A stretch of 64,000 bases of DNA from Acidomonas methanolica (GCF_004346035.1 NZ_SLZN01000001.1:248001-312000); one strand, 5' to 3'; shown: positions 42,412 through 57,773, counted from the first letter of the stretch. Notes: generated by a model not told the origin, from the sequence alone. Numbers and translations: made by a program.

Positions 42412-43884
42412 TTATGCCGCCCCGGCTTCGACCGCTCCCGCCACCGCCATCTCGGCGGCCCGGAACAGCGCCCGCGCCTTGTGACGGGTCTCGGCCTCCT
42501 CCAGCGCGGGCACGCTGTCCGCCACGACGCCGCACCCCGCCTGCACGTACATCTCCCCGTCGCGCAGCACCGCCATGCGCAGCCCGATGCAGGTGTCCAT
42601 CTCGCCATTCGCCGTGAAATACCCGACACACCCGGCATAAGGACCGCGCCGCGTCGGCTCCAGCTCGTCGATGATCTCCATGGCGCGAATCTTCGGCGCG
42701 CCGCTCAGCGTCCCCGCCGGAAAGGCCGCCGCCAGCGCGTCCACCGCATCGGCGTCCGAACGGATACGCCCCTCCACCGTCGATGAAATATGCATGACAT
42801 GGCTGTAGCGCTCGATCACGAAGCGCGCGGGCACGGTGACGGAACCGAGTTCCGCGACGCGGCCCACATCGTTGCGCCCCAGATCGATCAGCATGAGATG
42901 CTCGGCCCGCTCCTTGGCGTCGGCCAGAAGTTCCGCCTCCAGAATCCGGTCCTCCTCGTCGGTTTCCCCGCGCGGGCGAGTCCCCGCCAGCGGACGCACC
43001 GTCACCACTCCGTCGCGCAGACGCACGAGGATTTCCGGCGAGGAGCCGACCAGAGCGAAACCATCCAGTTCGATCAAGAAAAGGAACGGCGCCGGATTGA
43101 TCCGGCGCAGGGCGCGATACAGCGCAAGCGGCGGCAACGGAAACGCCACGCGGAATCGCTGGCTCGGCACGATCTGGAAGGCGTCGCCCGCCGCGATATA
43201 GTCCTGCGCCCGCCGCACCGCCGCCTCGAACGCGCCCGGCGCGAAATTGGAGACCGGCTCGCCCAGAGCGAAACCTGGCTCCAGCTCGATGCGCGGCTCC
43301 CTGACGGGTTCGCGCAACGCCGCGCGCGCCGTCTCGATCAGCCTTGCGGCCTCCGCCTGATCCGCCGCACCGCCGCGCCGCAGCGGCACGGCCAGCACCA
43401 GTTCGTCGCGCACCGAATCGAACACGGCGAAGAGGCGCGGTCGCACCATCACCCCGTCCGGCAATCCGGCGTCATCGGGCGGCGCATCCGGCAGATGCTC
43501 CATCTGCCGCACCATGTCATAGCCGAGATAGCCGAACAGCCCCGCGATCATCGGCGGCAAACCGGGCGGCAACGCCATCTGGCTCTCCCGATGCACCCGG
43601 CGCAGGGACTCGAGCGGCGGCGCCGTCTCCGCCACGAAACGCGACTCCGCCGTTCCCGGCGCGCGGTCGATCGCCGCCGCGCCGTCGCGACAGATCCAGA
43701 CGAGATCGGGCAGGAGCGCGATGACGGAATACCGCCCGCGCGTCGCGCCGCCCTCCACACTTTCCAGCAGGAGCGAAGGAGCCCGGCCACCGCTCTCGGC
43801 CGCCGCCATCGCGGAGAGGCGGATATAGGCCCCGACCGGCGTCAGAAGATCGGCGGCCTCGACCACATGCAGCACATCGTCCAT
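42412..43884 (-). CDS. trpE: Anthranilate synthase component I
   Basis: Makes anthranilate from chorismate. The 490-aa product has the chorismate-binding region: GDAFQIVPSQRF, DLGRNDVGRVAELGSV, GAPKIRAMEIIDELEPTRRGPYAG in part. The ATG at 43884 overlaps the ppiD stop as TGATG; a TTG one codon earlier is the only alternative. No leader peptide or attenuator is seen because ppiD directly precedes it. Confidence 0.96.
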   Translation of the reverse strand: MDDVLHVVEAADLLTPVGAYIRLSAMAAAESGGRAPSLLLESVEGGATRGRYSVIALLPDLVWICRDGAAAIDRAPGTAESRFVAETAPPLESLRRVHRESQMALPPGLPPMIAGLFGYLGYDMVRQMEHLPDAPPDDAGLPDGVMVRPRLFAVFDSVRDELVLAVPLRRGGAADQAEAARLIETARAALREPVREPRIELEPGFALGEPVSNFAPGAFEAAVRRAQDYIAAGDAFQIVPSQRFRVAFPLPPLALYRALRRINPAPFLFLIELDGFALVGSSPEILVRLRDGVVTVRPLAGTRPRGETDEEDRILEAELLADAKERAEHLMLIDLGRNDVGRVAELGSVTVPARFVIERYSHVMHISSTVEGRIRSDADAVDALAAAFPAGTLSGAPKIRAMEIIDELEPTRRGPYAGCVGYFTANGEMDTCIGLRMAVLRDGEMYVQAGCGVVADSVPALEEAETRHKARALFRAAEMAVAGAVEAGAA

Positions 43885-45809
43885 CAATGCCCGCCCGCCG
43901 CGACGCCCGTGGAATCGATCACCTTCCGCAGCAGCGCCATGTTGGGCTGCGGCTTGAGGCGATCCTCCAATTGCCGGACATAGGCCATGGACACGTCCTC
44001 TCGCAGCGTGTCGGTCATCTGCGTCTCGACACGGCCCTCTATTTCCTTCGCCAGCGCCGTGTCCGGATCGCGCAGCCCCGTCACGGTGGCGACGAAATAA
44101 AGGTCGCCGTCATTGACCATGAAGCTCTTCCCGACCGGCGTCTCGAAGGCGCGCATCGCCACGACGCGCGGCAACTGAGGCGGCTGGGCGCGGGAGAAGG
44201 CGATGTCCTTTTTCAGATCCGCCGCCTCCGGCGTCTCCGCGACCGCCGCCGCCACGCCGGTTCCGGCCCGCGCCTTGACCAGCAGGGCCGCCGCGCGCCG
44301 ATCCGCCGCATGACGCCGCGCGTCCGCCGTCCAGTTCGCCTCCACTTCCGCGCGCACCGTGTCGAACGGCTTCACGTGTCCCGGTTCGATCACGTCCACC
44401 AGAACGGCGAAGGCGCTTCCCTTCGGCCCCTCGACGACGGTGGGATGGTCCTTCGTCCCCTGCGCGAAGATACGCGCGACGATCTGCTTGCGCAGATCCG
44501 CATCGCCCGGAATCGGCGCGGGCTCGCCGTCCTTGGTCAGCCCCTGGGCATTGAGGAAGCCGGAAGCCGGCGCCGCGCCGACGTTGGCGGGAATACGTTC
44601 CAGATCCGTGCTCCCCGCGACGGCGTCCTGCAACTGCTGCACGCGCGCGGGCAACAGTTGCGGCGCCTGCGCCTTGGCGATTTCCTTTCGCAGATCCTCG
44701 CGCGCATCCGCGAAGCTGGTGTCATGCGGGGCCTTGATGTCGATGACGCGGAAGATCACCCACCCCGTCTCGCTCTTCACCGGCCCCTGAATGTCGCCCT
44801 GCGGCGCTGCGAAGCTGGCCGCGGCGAGTTCCGGGCTGGGCAGGTCGGCCTTGCGCGTGTCGGGCATGTCCACCGCCGCCGCATCGGGAAACTGCGTCCG
44901 CATCGCCTCCCAGCTCGCCCCGGCCTTCCAGGCCGTCGCCGCGCGCGCGGCCGCCGCCTGATCCTGAAACGTCAGCACTTCGAGATGGCGCGTCTCCGGC
45001 GCATGAAACCGCTGGGACTGGAAGTCGTAGAGGCGCTTGAGATCGGCGTCCGACACCTCGAATTGCCGGGCGACCGTGTCGGCCGTCAGCACGACCATCT
45101 TCGCATGGCGGAATTCCGGCGTGCTGAACTCCCACGGGTGGTTGTCATAATACCGATGCAGTTCCGCCTCGTCCGGCGCGGGAGGGGCAGGCATCTTCGC
45201 GGCGTCCACGGCCACGAGGTCCAGCACCGTGCGCCGGGCGTTGAAATCGACGATCCGCCGCACCAGCGCCTCCGGCGCCGTCGCCGCATCCCCCAATCCC
45301 CCGCCCAGACCGCGCACGACGATGTCTTCCCGCACCATGTCGAGAAACGCGGCCTCGTTCATGCCGATCTGGGCGATGCGCTGGTTGAAGACCGCCCGGT
45401 CGAACCGCCCGTCCTTGCCCTTGAAATACGGCATGTCGAACACGTCCCGCCGCACCAGCGAATCGGGCGCATTCATCCCGTTGCGCGTCGCCTGCACCAG
45501 CAGCTCCTGCTGCGTGATCATGCGCTGGAGCACCTCGCGCGCCACCTGCGCCCGCTCGGACTGCGGCAACTGGGACGGATCGCTCACGCCCATCTGGCGG
45601 GCGATCTGTGGCAACTGGCTGCTGAGCGCGCGCTCCAGCGCTTCGGGCGTGATGCTGCGCGGCCCGATCTTCACCACCGCCGTCGATGATCCGCCCATGT
45701 TCGTGGCGATCCCGCCCATGCCCCAGACCACGAAGGCGGCGAAAAATATCAGCGCGATGGCGCGGCCGAGCCAGGAATCGACAAAGACGCGACGCAGGGC
45801 GGTAATCAT
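43884..45809 (-). CDS. ppiD: PpiD-like periplasmic folding chaperone / peptidyl-prolyl isomerase
   Basis: Inner-membrane-anchored chaperone acting on proteins leaving the Sec channel. The 641-aa product has one N-terminal membrane segment (GRAIALIFFAAFVVWGMGG), a SurA-type N domain with many Gln/Arg helices, a central parvulin-like domain (about 260-370) and a C-terminal chaperone part. Length matches E. coli PpiD (623). It is the first gene of a ppiD-trpEGDC run; this pairing recurs in alphaproteobacteria. Confidence 0.9.
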   Translation of the reverse strand: MITALRRVFVDSWLGRAIALIFFAAFVVWGMGGIATNMGGSSTAVVKIGPRSITPEALERALSSQLPQIARQMGVSDPSQLPQSERAQVAREVLQRMITQQELLVQATRNGMNAPDSLVRRDVFDMPYFKGKDGRFDRAVFNQRIAQIGMNEAAFLDMVREDIVVRGLGGGLGDAATAPEALVRRIVDFNARRTVLDLVAVDAAKMPAPPAPDEAELHRYYDNHPWEFSTPEFRHAKMVVLTADTVARQFEVSDADLKRLYDFQSQRFHAPETRHLEVLTFQDQAAAARAATAWKAGASWEAMRTQFPDAAAVDMPDTRKADLPSPELAAASFAAPQGDIQGPVKSETGWVIFRVIDIKAPHDTSFADAREDLRKEIAKAQAPQLLPARVQQLQDAVAGSTDLERIPANVGAAPASGFLNAQGLTKDGEPAPIPGDADLRKQIVARIFAQGTKDHPTVVEGPKGSAFAVLVDVIEPGHVKPFDTVRAEVEANWTADARRHAADRRAAALLVKARAGTGVAAAVAETPEAADLKKDIAFSRAQPPQLPRVVAMRAFETPVGKSFMVNDGDLYFVATVTGLRDPDTALAKEIEGRVETQMTDTLREDVSMAYVRQLEDRLKPQPNMALLRKVIDSTGVAAGGH

Positions 45810-46043
45810 GAAGTCTGTATTCCGGAAGGTGAGTCAGGCAAGATGCAAGCCGCGCACCATAGATAGCCGCGCGCCGCTTGGCCAGAACCCGACTTCCGCC
45901 AAAACGCCGCCCGGCGCGCAGACGTGAACGCCCGCGAAAGACGTGAGCGCCGCGAGGACTTGAACCATGAGAGTCCGTGTGCATTCTCATTCCTCAAGCG
46001 AACCTGCCCGGCCTTCGGCCAGAATGGAGTCTCCACGTCGATC

Positions 46044-46820
<777 letters not shown>

Positions 46821-46884
46821 AGGAGGCGCGCCGGGCACGCTCCGCATGTTTCCGTCACCCGCCCGCTTATGAACGAAGAAGTCC

Positions 46885-47226
46885 ATGACCACCGTCCTGC
46901 TGATCCTCAACCTGTTCGTCACCATCGCCCTGATCGCCGTCGTGCTGGTCCAGCGCAGCGAGGGCGGCGGATTCGGCATCGGCTCCAGCCAGGGCATGGG
47001 CTCCTTCATGACCGGGCGCGGCACCGCCACATTGCTCACCCGCACGACCTCGGTGCTGGCCGCGGTGTTCATGCTGCTGTGCCTGCTGCTCGCCGTTCTC
47101 AATCGCGGCGCATCCACCGGCACTGACGGGCATGACATCCTCGCCCAGCCCCCCGCGCCCGGGACGACGGCTCCGGCTCCGGCAAAAACGACCACGCCTC
47201 CGCCGCCCGCCTCACCCGCTCACTGA
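46885..47226 (+). CDS. secG: Protein translocase subunit SecG
   Basis: Accessory subunit of SecYEG. The 113-aa product has two hydrophobic segments separated by the loop QRSEGGGFGIGSSQGMGSFMTGRG, shown here as QRSEGGG and MGSFMTGRG, followed by a Pro/Thr/Ala-rich cytoplasmic tail. The tpiA-secG-pyrG order is a common proteobacterial arrangement. Confidence 0.95.
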   Translation: MTTVLLILNLFVTIALIAVVLVQRSEGGGFGIGSSQGMGSFMTGRGTATLLTRTTSVLAAVFMLLCLLLAVLNRGASTGTDGHDILAQPPAPGTTAPAPAKTTTPPPPASPAH

Positions 47227-47252
47227 GGTCTCGTCCGGCTGACTCGGCCGAC

Positions 47253-49789
<2,537 letters not shown>

Positions 49790-49807
49790 ACTCCCGCCGG
49801 ACCCTCC

Positions 49808-51752
<1,945 letters not shown>

Positions 51753-51770
51753 GGGCATCCGCCGTTCTGT

Positions 51771-52619
51771 TCAGCGGGTCGTATTGTCCAGCCGCAAGGT
51801 CATGCAATACGCCCCGCCGCCGGAGAGAATGAACGGTTCCAGCGGCACGCCGGTCACATGATAGCCGCGCTCGGACAGCCGCGCCGCCAGTTCCTGCGGC
51901 GGATGCGCCATGACGACCTGATCCTCGAACGCGATCGCATTGACGCTGAAATGCCGCGCATCCCGCTCCGTCGCGACGATCCGTTTGTCGGGCGGAACGA
52001 TGGCCTCGATCCGCGCTACCGTTTCCGGCGCGAAAGCGGGAGGGTAGAAGAGCACCTCGCCACGCGGCAACACGTGGAAACAGGTGTCCAGATGATAGAA
52101 GCGGGGCGTTGCCAGGCGCAGCGGCTCGACATCGATGCCGAAGGTCTCGGCGATCACCCGCACGCTCGCTTCGTCCGAACGCTGCCCGAACCCCACCCAG
52201 GCGAGACGGCGCGTGCGGTCCCACAGGCAGTCGCCCGCCCCTTCCTGATGCATCCCCTCCGGCAGATCGACGATCTCCCGCAGCACGCCTTCACCGACCA
52301 GTCGCTCGAAGATGGCGCGGAAGAACGGCTCCTCGTCCTTGCGCTCGTCGAACAGGAACCGCGCAGGCAGCACGCGCCCGTCGAAGACGATGCCCGCATT
52401 GGCGGTAAACACCATGTCCGGCACGCCGGGACGCCCCGGCTCGATCGTCACTTTCGCTCCGGCGCGCGCCAGCCCGCTCGCCAGCGCCTCGAATCCCGCC
52501 CAGGCCCGTTCGCGATTGCCTGCGGCATCGGCCGACCAGACCCCCGGCTCCATCCACGGATTGATGGCATATGAGACGACGTAATGACTGGGATCAACCA
52601 GAAGAAAATGTGGAGTCAT
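51771..52619 (-). CDS. Amidinotransferase/dimethylarginine dimethylaminohydrolase-like enzyme
   Basis: Guanidino-modifying enzyme fold. The 282-aa product has VFTANAGIVFDG, HQEGAGDCLWD, FYHLDTCFHVLPRGEVLFYPPAF in part (catalytic His) and the nucleophile Cys in GGGAYCMTLRL. This pattern fits the COG1834 group (DDAH, CtlX and related). Substrate might be dimethylarginine, arginine or citrulline; sequence alone does not decide. The ATG at 52619 has GGAAC upstream; the in-frame ATG at 52706 adds 29 residues that do not look family-like. No arc genes nearby. Confidence 0.85.
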   Translation of the reverse strand: MTPHFLLVDPSHYVVSYAINPWMEPGVWSADAAGNRERAWAGFEALASGLARAGAKVTIEPGRPGVPDMVFTANAGIVFDGRVLPARFLFDERKDEEPFFRAIFERLVGEGVLREIVDLPEGMHQEGAGDCLWDRTRRLAWVGFGQRSDEASVRVIAETFGIDVEPLRLATPRFYHLDTCFHVLPRGEVLFYPPAFAPETVARIEAIVPPDKRIVATERDARHFSVNAIAFEDQVVMAHPPQELAARLSERGYHVTGVPLEPFILSGGGAYCMTLRLDNTTR

Positions 52620-52765
52620 GCGGAGTTCCGTTTCAAAAATCTTATTCTGCGCCGGAAGCGACAGGCCGGAGGCTATCAGATAAATGGCGGCCGGGACCAA
52701 ATCCATGGCCTCGCTTCATCCAGGGTCTCGGAAATTTCACAATGAGCGGCGCCGCCCGAGGATGA

Positions 52766-53164
52766 ATGCTTGCCTTCCCGGTTCAAACAGGGCTTGATAC
52801 GGACGAGCACCGTCTTTCGGGGAATGCCCGCACCGTGTCCGTCACCCGCTTCATCAGGCGCGCCGTCCGTGCGATCCTGCCCCCGGCGCTCTTTCTGGGT
52901 CTCACCGCCTATTTCGGCTGGAACGCCCTGCAGGGCGCGCACGGCATGCGCGCCTATCATCAGCAGCTCAAGCTGCGCGAGGACGCGCTTCAGGCCCAGC
53001 GCGACGCCAATGCCGAACAGGGCGTCTGGAAACAGCGCATCATCAGCCTGGACGAGCGGGCGCTGGATGCGGACATGCTCGACGAACGGTCCCGCGCCAT
53101 GCTCAACCTCGCCCGCGAGGGCGACATCGTGATTCCCTACGCGCCGAACGACAAGCTCTGGTAG
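52766..53164 (+). CDS. FtsB/DivIC-type septum formation protein
   Basis: Bitopic division protein. The 132-aa product has a basic cytoplasmic tail, one membrane segment (AILPPALFLGLTAYFGW), then a periplasmic coiled coil (YHQQLKLREDALQAQRDANAEQ) and RAMLNLAREGDIVIP, the FtsB end motif. ATG 52766 has GAGG five bases upstream; a GTG at 52835 would shorten the tail to about the usual length. It lies next to eno as ftsB often does. Confidence 0.87.
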   Translation: MLAFPVQTGLDTDEHRLSGNARTVSVTRFIRRAVRAILPPALFLGLTAYFGWNALQGAHGMRAYHQQLKLREDALQAQRDANAEQGVWKQRIISLDERALDADMLDERSRAMLNLAREGDIVIPYAPNDKLW

Positions 53165-53169
53165 GCAAT

Positions 53170-53191
53170 AAAAAAGCGGCCCGGAGGCCGC
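53170..53191 (-). terminator. Intrinsic terminator of rpmG
   Basis: Minus-strand stem GCGGCC/GGCCGC with a 4-nt loop and six U residues. It lies 32 bases after the rpmG stop and five bases after the ftsB-like stop on the other strand, so it may serve both. Confidence 0.85.
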
Positions 53192-53222
53192 CTTTCATTC
53201 AAGCACCGACGAACGCTGCCCT

Positions 53223-53390
53223 TTACTTGATCTTCGCCTCGCGGAAGGGAACATGCTTGCGGACGACCGGATCGTATTTGCGCACTTCCATCTTGCCCGT
53301 GGCCGAGCGCGCATTCTTCTTCGTGACGTAGAAATATCCGGTATCCGCCGTCGAAACGAGACGAATCTGGATCACGTTGGTCTTGGCCAT
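53223..53390 (-). CDS. rpmG: 50S ribosomal protein L33
   Basis: Small subunit protein of the 50S. Translating the minus strand gives 55 aa: starts [20 protein letters not shown], continues [21 protein letters not shown] (given here in part), ends VPFREAKIK. This is the Cys-free L33 form seen in alphaproteobacteria. GAGGG lies just before the ATG. Confidence 0.95.
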   Translation of the reverse strand: MAKTNVIQIRLVSTADTGYFYVTKKNARSATGKMEVRKYDPVVRKHVPFREAKIK

Positions 53391-53588
53391 AACACCCTCA
53401 AAAGCTGCATAATGGTCGCTGCGCGCGACAGAACTGAAACAAGGCTGCGCGACAGGAACGGCAGCGTTCTCGCGAAACTAGGGGCGCAAAATGCTCATCC
53501 CGGCCCCTCAGGTCAAGTCTTTCCGTCGCCCCCGCGATCATAAAACTGCACAAACCCGCTTGAAATTCCCTTGCCCGGACCGAAACAT

Positions 53589-53603
53589 GAACTTATGAAG
53601 AAC
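53589..53603 (+). promoter_or_regulatory. LexA box (GAAC-N7-GAAC)
   Basis: An exact GAAC-N7-GAAC, the direct-repeat SOS box known for alphaproteobacterial LexA, lies 50 bases before the lexA ATG. It implies autoregulation of lexA. Confidence 0.88.
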
Positions 53604-53652
53604 AAAGCGGTCCCGTCATGGCGGCCGACTCGCACTCGCCGCAGGAGGCCCC

Positions 53653-54336
53653 ATGCTGACGCGCAAGCAACACCAGCTCTTGCTGTTCATCGACGAGCAT
53701 CTGCGCCGTACCGGGTTTTCCCCTTCCTTCGACGAAATGAAGGACGCGCTGGAACTGCGTTCCAAATCCGGCATCCACCGGCTGATTTCCGCGCTTGAAG
53801 AGCGGGGATTCCTCCGCCGCCATCATCATCGCGCCCGGGCGCTGGAAGTCATCCGCCTGCCCCACATAGAGTCGACGCCCTTCGCGCCGAACGTCATCAG
53901 GGGCGATTTCTCCACCCGCGTGACCAGTATCACCGCCGATAACGACCACGCCGTCGTCGCCCTGCCGCTTTACGGCCGCATCGCCGCCGGACTGCCAATC
54001 GAGGCGCTGCGCGATTACAACGCGCAGATCGACATGCCCGCCAGCCTGCTCGGCTCGGGCGATTACTATGCGCTGGAAGTCGCGGGCGATTCGATGATCG
54101 AGGCGGGCATCCTGGACGGCGACACCGTCATCATCCGACGTGGCGATGTGGCGGAAAACGGCCAGATCGTCGTCGCGCTCATCGATGACGGGGAAGTCAC
54201 CCTCAAGCGCCTGCGCCGCCGCGGCAACGCTGTCGCCCTCGAACCCGCCAACGTCACCTATGAGACGCGCATCGTTCCGGCCGACCGGGTCCGTATCCAG
54301 GGCACACTCGCCGGGCTGTACCGCCGCTACGAGTAG
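53653..54336 (+). CDS. lexA: SOS repressor LexA
   Basis: Represses DNA-damage genes until RecA triggers self-cleavage. The 227-aa product has an N-terminal winged helix ([37 protein letters not shown]), the cleavage bond Ala112-Gly113 in AAGLP, and the Ser147 (GDSMIEAG) and Lys185 (VTLKRL) dyad. Autoregulated by the upstream box. Confidence 0.97.
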   Translation: MLTRKQHQLLLFIDEHLRRTGFSPSFDEMKDALELRSKSGIHRLISALEERGFLRRHHHRARALEVIRLPHIESTPFAPNVIRGDFSTRVTSITADNDHAVVALPLYGRIAAGLPIEALRDYNAQIDMPASLLGSGDYYALEVAGDSMIEAGILDGDTVIIRRGDVAENGQIVVALIDDGEVTLKRLRRRGNAVALEPANVTYETRIVPADRVRIQGTLAGLYRRYE

Positions 54337-54354
54337 GTAGCGTCGAGGGATGCT

Positions 54355-54927
54355 CTACGGCTTCGTTCCGTCCTGCCGGGTCGAGACGGAGCCGTCAGTC
54401 CCGATCACGGTGCTGGTGCCGTCTCCGTTGGGAATGACGATATCCGCTTTGTCCCCACCGGCACGAGGCGCCCGGCCCGACACTGAGACACCGGGGACGG
54501 GCGCATCGGTGGACGACGAAGGAGCAGGCGCGACGCGCGGCACCTCGACACCGTGATGAATCCGCGCCGTTTCCCCGACGGACAGCGCGCTCCCTTCCGG
54601 CAGAGGTTCCCCGGCGCCGGTCGCGCCATGACCGCTCAGGGCCTGATAATAGTCGGACGACCCCTGCGCGCTCTCCTCCAATGTCCCTTTCATCACGTCG
54701 CGAAGGCTCGGCATCGGCGGCGGCGCGCCCGGCCAGATATTCCCGGGCTCGGCGAGCAGCGGCAGGATCTGGGAGTTTTCCCCTCTTACCTTGCGAAACG
54801 TTTCGGAATCACCTTTGGGAGCGTTCGGATTCTCGCCCGGCAAACTCACCGTGTCACTGACGATTTTCCCCAGCCCCGAACATCCGCTCAACAGGATCGT
54901 CAGCGCCAACAGGGCGGTCTTCCGCAT
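54355..54927 (-). CDS. Lipoprotein of unknown function
   Basis: The 190-aa product has a lipoprotein signal (LALTILLSGC, Cys about residue 16). The rest is rich in Pro, Gly and Ser with no known domain; one conserved-looking stretch is PPPMPSLRDVMKGTLEE, and the tail is IPNGDGTSTVIGTDGSV. It lies between lexA (convergent) and pgsA on the same strand. Probably envelope associated. Confidence 0.8.
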   Translation of the reverse strand: MRKTALLALTILLSGCSGLGKIVSDTVSLPGENPNAPKGDSETFRKVRGENSQILPLLAEPGNIWPGAPPPMPSLRDVMKGTLEESAQGSSDYYQALSGHGATGAGEPLPEGSALSVGETARIHHGVEVPRVAPAPSSSTDAPVPGVSVSGRAPRAGGDKADIVIPNGDGTSTVIGTDGSVSTRQDGTKP

Positions 54928-55025
54928 TCATCGCTCCAGATTTTCATCTGGGCGCCAATCTATCGGCAGCACGGCCACAACGCCAGAGGCGCGGCCCGCC
55001 ATTCGTAACGGTTTTTCCTTCCGTT

Positions 55026-55643
55026 TCAGCGCATCCGGCCGGGGGCGGCGGATGCGCCGGCCACCGACCCGCCGCGCCCGGTCATGCGCGCGAGTCCCGC
55101 CATCAGATACCCCCAGCCGCTGATGACCGTCGGCCCCACCGAGATCCAGAGAAGCACCGCGCCGATCAACGCGACCGGAACCTTCGTCAACCCCAGCAGC
55201 GCTCCGGTCGAATCGCCCGCCAGAAGGAAGCCGATCGCCACCATCTGGATCGCCGTCTTCCATTTGGCCAGCCGGGTGGACGGCAGATTGGCGCGCTGCG
55301 TGGCCATGTATTCCCGCAACCCGCTGACGAGAATTTCGCGCAGGAGAATGATGATCGCGGCGAAGAGCGCCCCGTAGGGCAGCCGTCCATACCCCGCCAG
55401 GGTCAGCAACAGGGAGCCCACCAGCAGCTTGTCGGCGATCGGGTCCATCATACGGCCGAGATCGGAGTTCTGCTTCCAGCGCCGCGCGAGCATCCCGTCG
55501 AGATAATCCGTGATGCAGGCGGCGATATAGACGAGACAGGCCAGCAGATCGCTCATCGGCGCGCGCATCGCTACCAAGGCAACGAGCACGGGAATCGAGG
55601 CGATGCGTAACAGGGTCAGGACATTCGGCAAATCCGTCAACAT
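55026..55643 (-). CDS. pgsA: CDP-diacylglycerol-glycerol-3-phosphate 3-phosphatidyltransferase
   Basis: Committed step to phosphatidylglycerol. The 205-aa product has about five hydrophobic segments and the CDP-alcohol phosphotransferase motif spread through DYLDGMLARR and GRMMDPIADK. The N-terminus DLPNVLTLLRI is typical. It follows uvrC by 70 bases, a frequent pairing. Confidence 0.94.
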   Translation of the reverse strand: MLTDLPNVLTLLRIASIPVLVALVAMRAPMSDLLACLVYIAACITDYLDGMLARRWKQNSDLGRMMDPIADKLLVGSLLLTLAGYGRLPYGALFAAIIILLREILVSGLREYMATQRANLPSTRLAKWKTAIQMVAIGFLLAGDSTGALLGLTKVPVALIGAVLLWISVGPTVISGWGYLMAGLARMTGRGGSVAGASAAPGRMR

Positions 55644-55713
55644 GGCGCCAGCCTACCGCAGTTGAAAGAAAGGAACATACCTCCGAACGCCCGTTTCCAC
55701 ACGTGGGAATGCA

Positions 55714-57618
55714 TTAACTTTCCGTGTCACGCACCCATTCGGGATGGAAATGCCCGTAAATCAGCCGGGCGGTCTCCGAGCTGATCCCGGCGACGGCTTC
55801 CAGCTCCTGCATGCCCGCGTCCCGCACGCCCCGCGCAGATCCGAAATGATTGAGAAGCGCCCGCTTCCGCGACGGCCCCACCCCCGGAATCTCGTCCAGC
55901 TCCGACCGTCTCAGTCCCTTGGAGCGTCCCGCGCGATGCGTGGTGATCGCGAAGCGATGCGCCTCGTCCCGCAGGCGCTGGAGGTAGTACAGAACCGGAT
56001 CGCGCGGCGGAAGCTGAAAGGGCGCGCGCCCTTCGATGTGCAGCCACTCCCGCCCCGCGTCGCGATCCGGCCCCTTGGCGATGGCTACGAGCGCCACATC
56101 CGTCACGCCGAGTTCGTCCAGCACCCCCCGCACCGCGCCGAACTGCCCCGCCCCGCCGTCGATCAGCAGCAGGTCCGGCCAATCCTCGCGCGTCTCCTCA
56201 CGCATGTCCTTCTGGGCCCCCTTGCCGAAGCGCCGCTCCATCACCTCACGCATCATCGCGAAATCGTCGCCCGGCGCGATATCGCCCCTGATGCCGTATT
56301 TCCGATAGGCCCGCTTGATGAAGCCCTCCGGCCCGGCGACGATCATCACGCCATAGGCGTTCGTCCCCATGATGTGCGAGTTGTCGTACACCTCGATCCG
56401 CTCCGGCGGCGCCGACAGATCGAACAGCGCCGCCACGCCCTCCAGAAGCTTCCTCTGCCCGGCGCTCTCCGCCAGACGCCGCTCCAGCGCCTCACGCGCA
56501 TTGAGCGCCGCATGGTCGATCACCTGCCGCTTCTCCCCGCGCCGCGGCCGCAGGATCTCGACCTTCCGGCCCCGCTTGAGGCTCAACGCCTCCTCGATCA
56601 GCGCCTGCTCCGGCACCTCCTCATTCACCAGCACCAGCGGGGGCGGCGGCTTGTCGTCGTAGAATTGCAGGAGAAAGGCGGCCAGCACCTCCACGGGCTC
56701 CTCGCCCTGCACCTGCGCCGGAAAGAACGGCCGATTGCCGTTATTCCGCCCGCCACGGACAAAGAAGACCTGAATGCAGACCTGCCCCGCCTCAGCCCAG
56801 ACCGCCAGAACATCCGCGTCCTCGACCGAGGCGGGATTGACCACCCCCGACTCCTGAAGACCGGAGAAACCGCGAATCCGGTCGCGGATCACCGCCGCCC
56901 GCTCGAATTCCAGCGCCTCGGACGCGCGCTCCATCTCCTCGGCCAAGGCGCGCTGCAAGTCGCTGTTCCGGCCCGAAAGGAACAGTTTCGCCTGTTCGAC
57001 CAGCCCGGCATATTCCGCCTCCGGGATGCGCCCCACACATGGCGCGCAGCACCGCTTGATCTGATGCAGGAGACAGGGGCGCGTCCGGTTGTTGAATACG
57101 GAGTCGTTACACGACCGCAGAAGGAAGGCCCGCTCGATCAGGTTGAGCGTCTGGTTGACCGACCATGCGGAGGCGAAGGGCCCCCAATAGGTGGCGCCCT
57201 TCACCGGCTGGCCGCGTTGCTTGGTGATCTGCGGGAAGGGATGGTTCTCCGTCAGCATCAGCCAGGGGAAGGTCTTGTCGTCACGCAGCAGGATGTTGAA
57301 GCGCGGCTTCATCCGCTTGATGAAATTCGCTTCCAGGAGCAGCGCCTCGGCTTCCGTCCGCGTCGTCACGATCTCCATGGCGGAGGTGTTCGCCACCATC
57401 AGCCGCAGCCGCTCCGGCAGTTGCTGCGGGCGCGTATAGGCGGTGACGCGCTTTCTCAGGCTCCGCGCCTTGCCGACGTAGAGCACCTCGCCCCTGGCGC
57501 CGAGCATCCGGTACACCCCGGGCGATAGCGGCATCGTCCGGAGCGCCTCGCGGATCGCCTCGACCCCGCGCAGATCGGCCGCCGCCGGCTCCGCCTCGAC
57601 CTCCGTTCCGTCGCTCAT
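55714..57618 (-). CDS. uvrC: Excinuclease ABC subunit C
   Basis: Makes both incisions in nucleotide excision repair. The 634-aa product has a GIY-YIG domain ([21 protein letters not shown] in part), the Cys cluster region around [14 protein letters not shown], a UVR motif, an RNase-H-like domain ([24 protein letters not shown]) and a C-terminal helix-hairpin-helix ([15 protein letters not shown]). ATG 57618 has GAGG five bases upstream; the in-frame start at 57759 adds 47 odd residues. I see no LexA box before it. Confidence 0.95.
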   Translation of the reverse strand: MSDGTEVEAEPAAADLRGVEAIREALRTMPLSPGVYRMLGARGEVLYVGKARSLRKRVTAYTRPQQLPERLRLMVANTSAMEIVTTRTEAEALLLEANFIKRMKPRFNILLRDDKTFPWLMLTENHPFPQITKQRGQPVKGATYWGPFASAWSVNQTLNLIERAFLLRSCNDSVFNNRTRPCLLHQIKRCCAPCVGRIPEAEYAGLVEQAKLFLSGRNSDLQRALAEEMERASEALEFERAAVIRDRIRGFSGLQESGVVNPASVEDADVLAVWAEAGQVCIQVFFVRGGRNNGNRPFFPAQVQGEEPVEVLAAFLLQFYDDKPPPPLVLVNEEVPEQALIEEALSLKRGRKVEILRPRRGEKRQVIDHAALNAREALERRLAESAGQRKLLEGVAALFDLSAPPERIEVYDNSHIMGTNAYGVMIVAGPEGFIKRAYRKYGIRGDIAPGDDFAMMREVMERRFGKGAQKDMREETREDWPDLLLIDGGAGQFGAVRGVLDELGVTDVALVAIAKGPDRDAGREWLHIEGRAPFQLPPRDPVLYYLQRLRDEAHRFAITTHRAGRSKGLRRSELDEIPGVGPSRKRALLNHFGSARGVRDAGMQELEAVAGISSETARLIYGHFHPEWVRDTES

Positions 57619-57681
57619 TCCGGCCTCACCGTTCGGGCCTCCATTCCGTTCCTCGCGCCTCTCCCAGTCATCCACCGAACA

Positions 57682-57690
57682 TGTGGATAA
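57682..57690 (-). promoter_or_regulatory. DnaA box
   Basis: TGTGGATAA is the exact complement of the consensus TTATCCACA. A weaker match (TTGTCCACT on the minus strand, two mismatches) lies near 57884-57892. Confidence 0.5.
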
Positions 57691-57748
57691 CTCTGTGGGA
57701 GAAGAGATGACAGATCCATGAAAAGCCCGACATGCCTCAGTTTGCCTC

Positions 57749-57773
57749 GTTTTGCCCAAATTTTAGGCAAAAC
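57749..57773. repeat. Inverted repeat, operator-like
   Basis: Perfect 8-bp arms GTTTTGCC and GGCAAAAC around a 9-base AT-rich centre. A near copy of the left arm (AGTTTGCC) lies ten bases upstream. Symmetry and spacing fit a dimeric regulator site. Confidence 0.55.
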
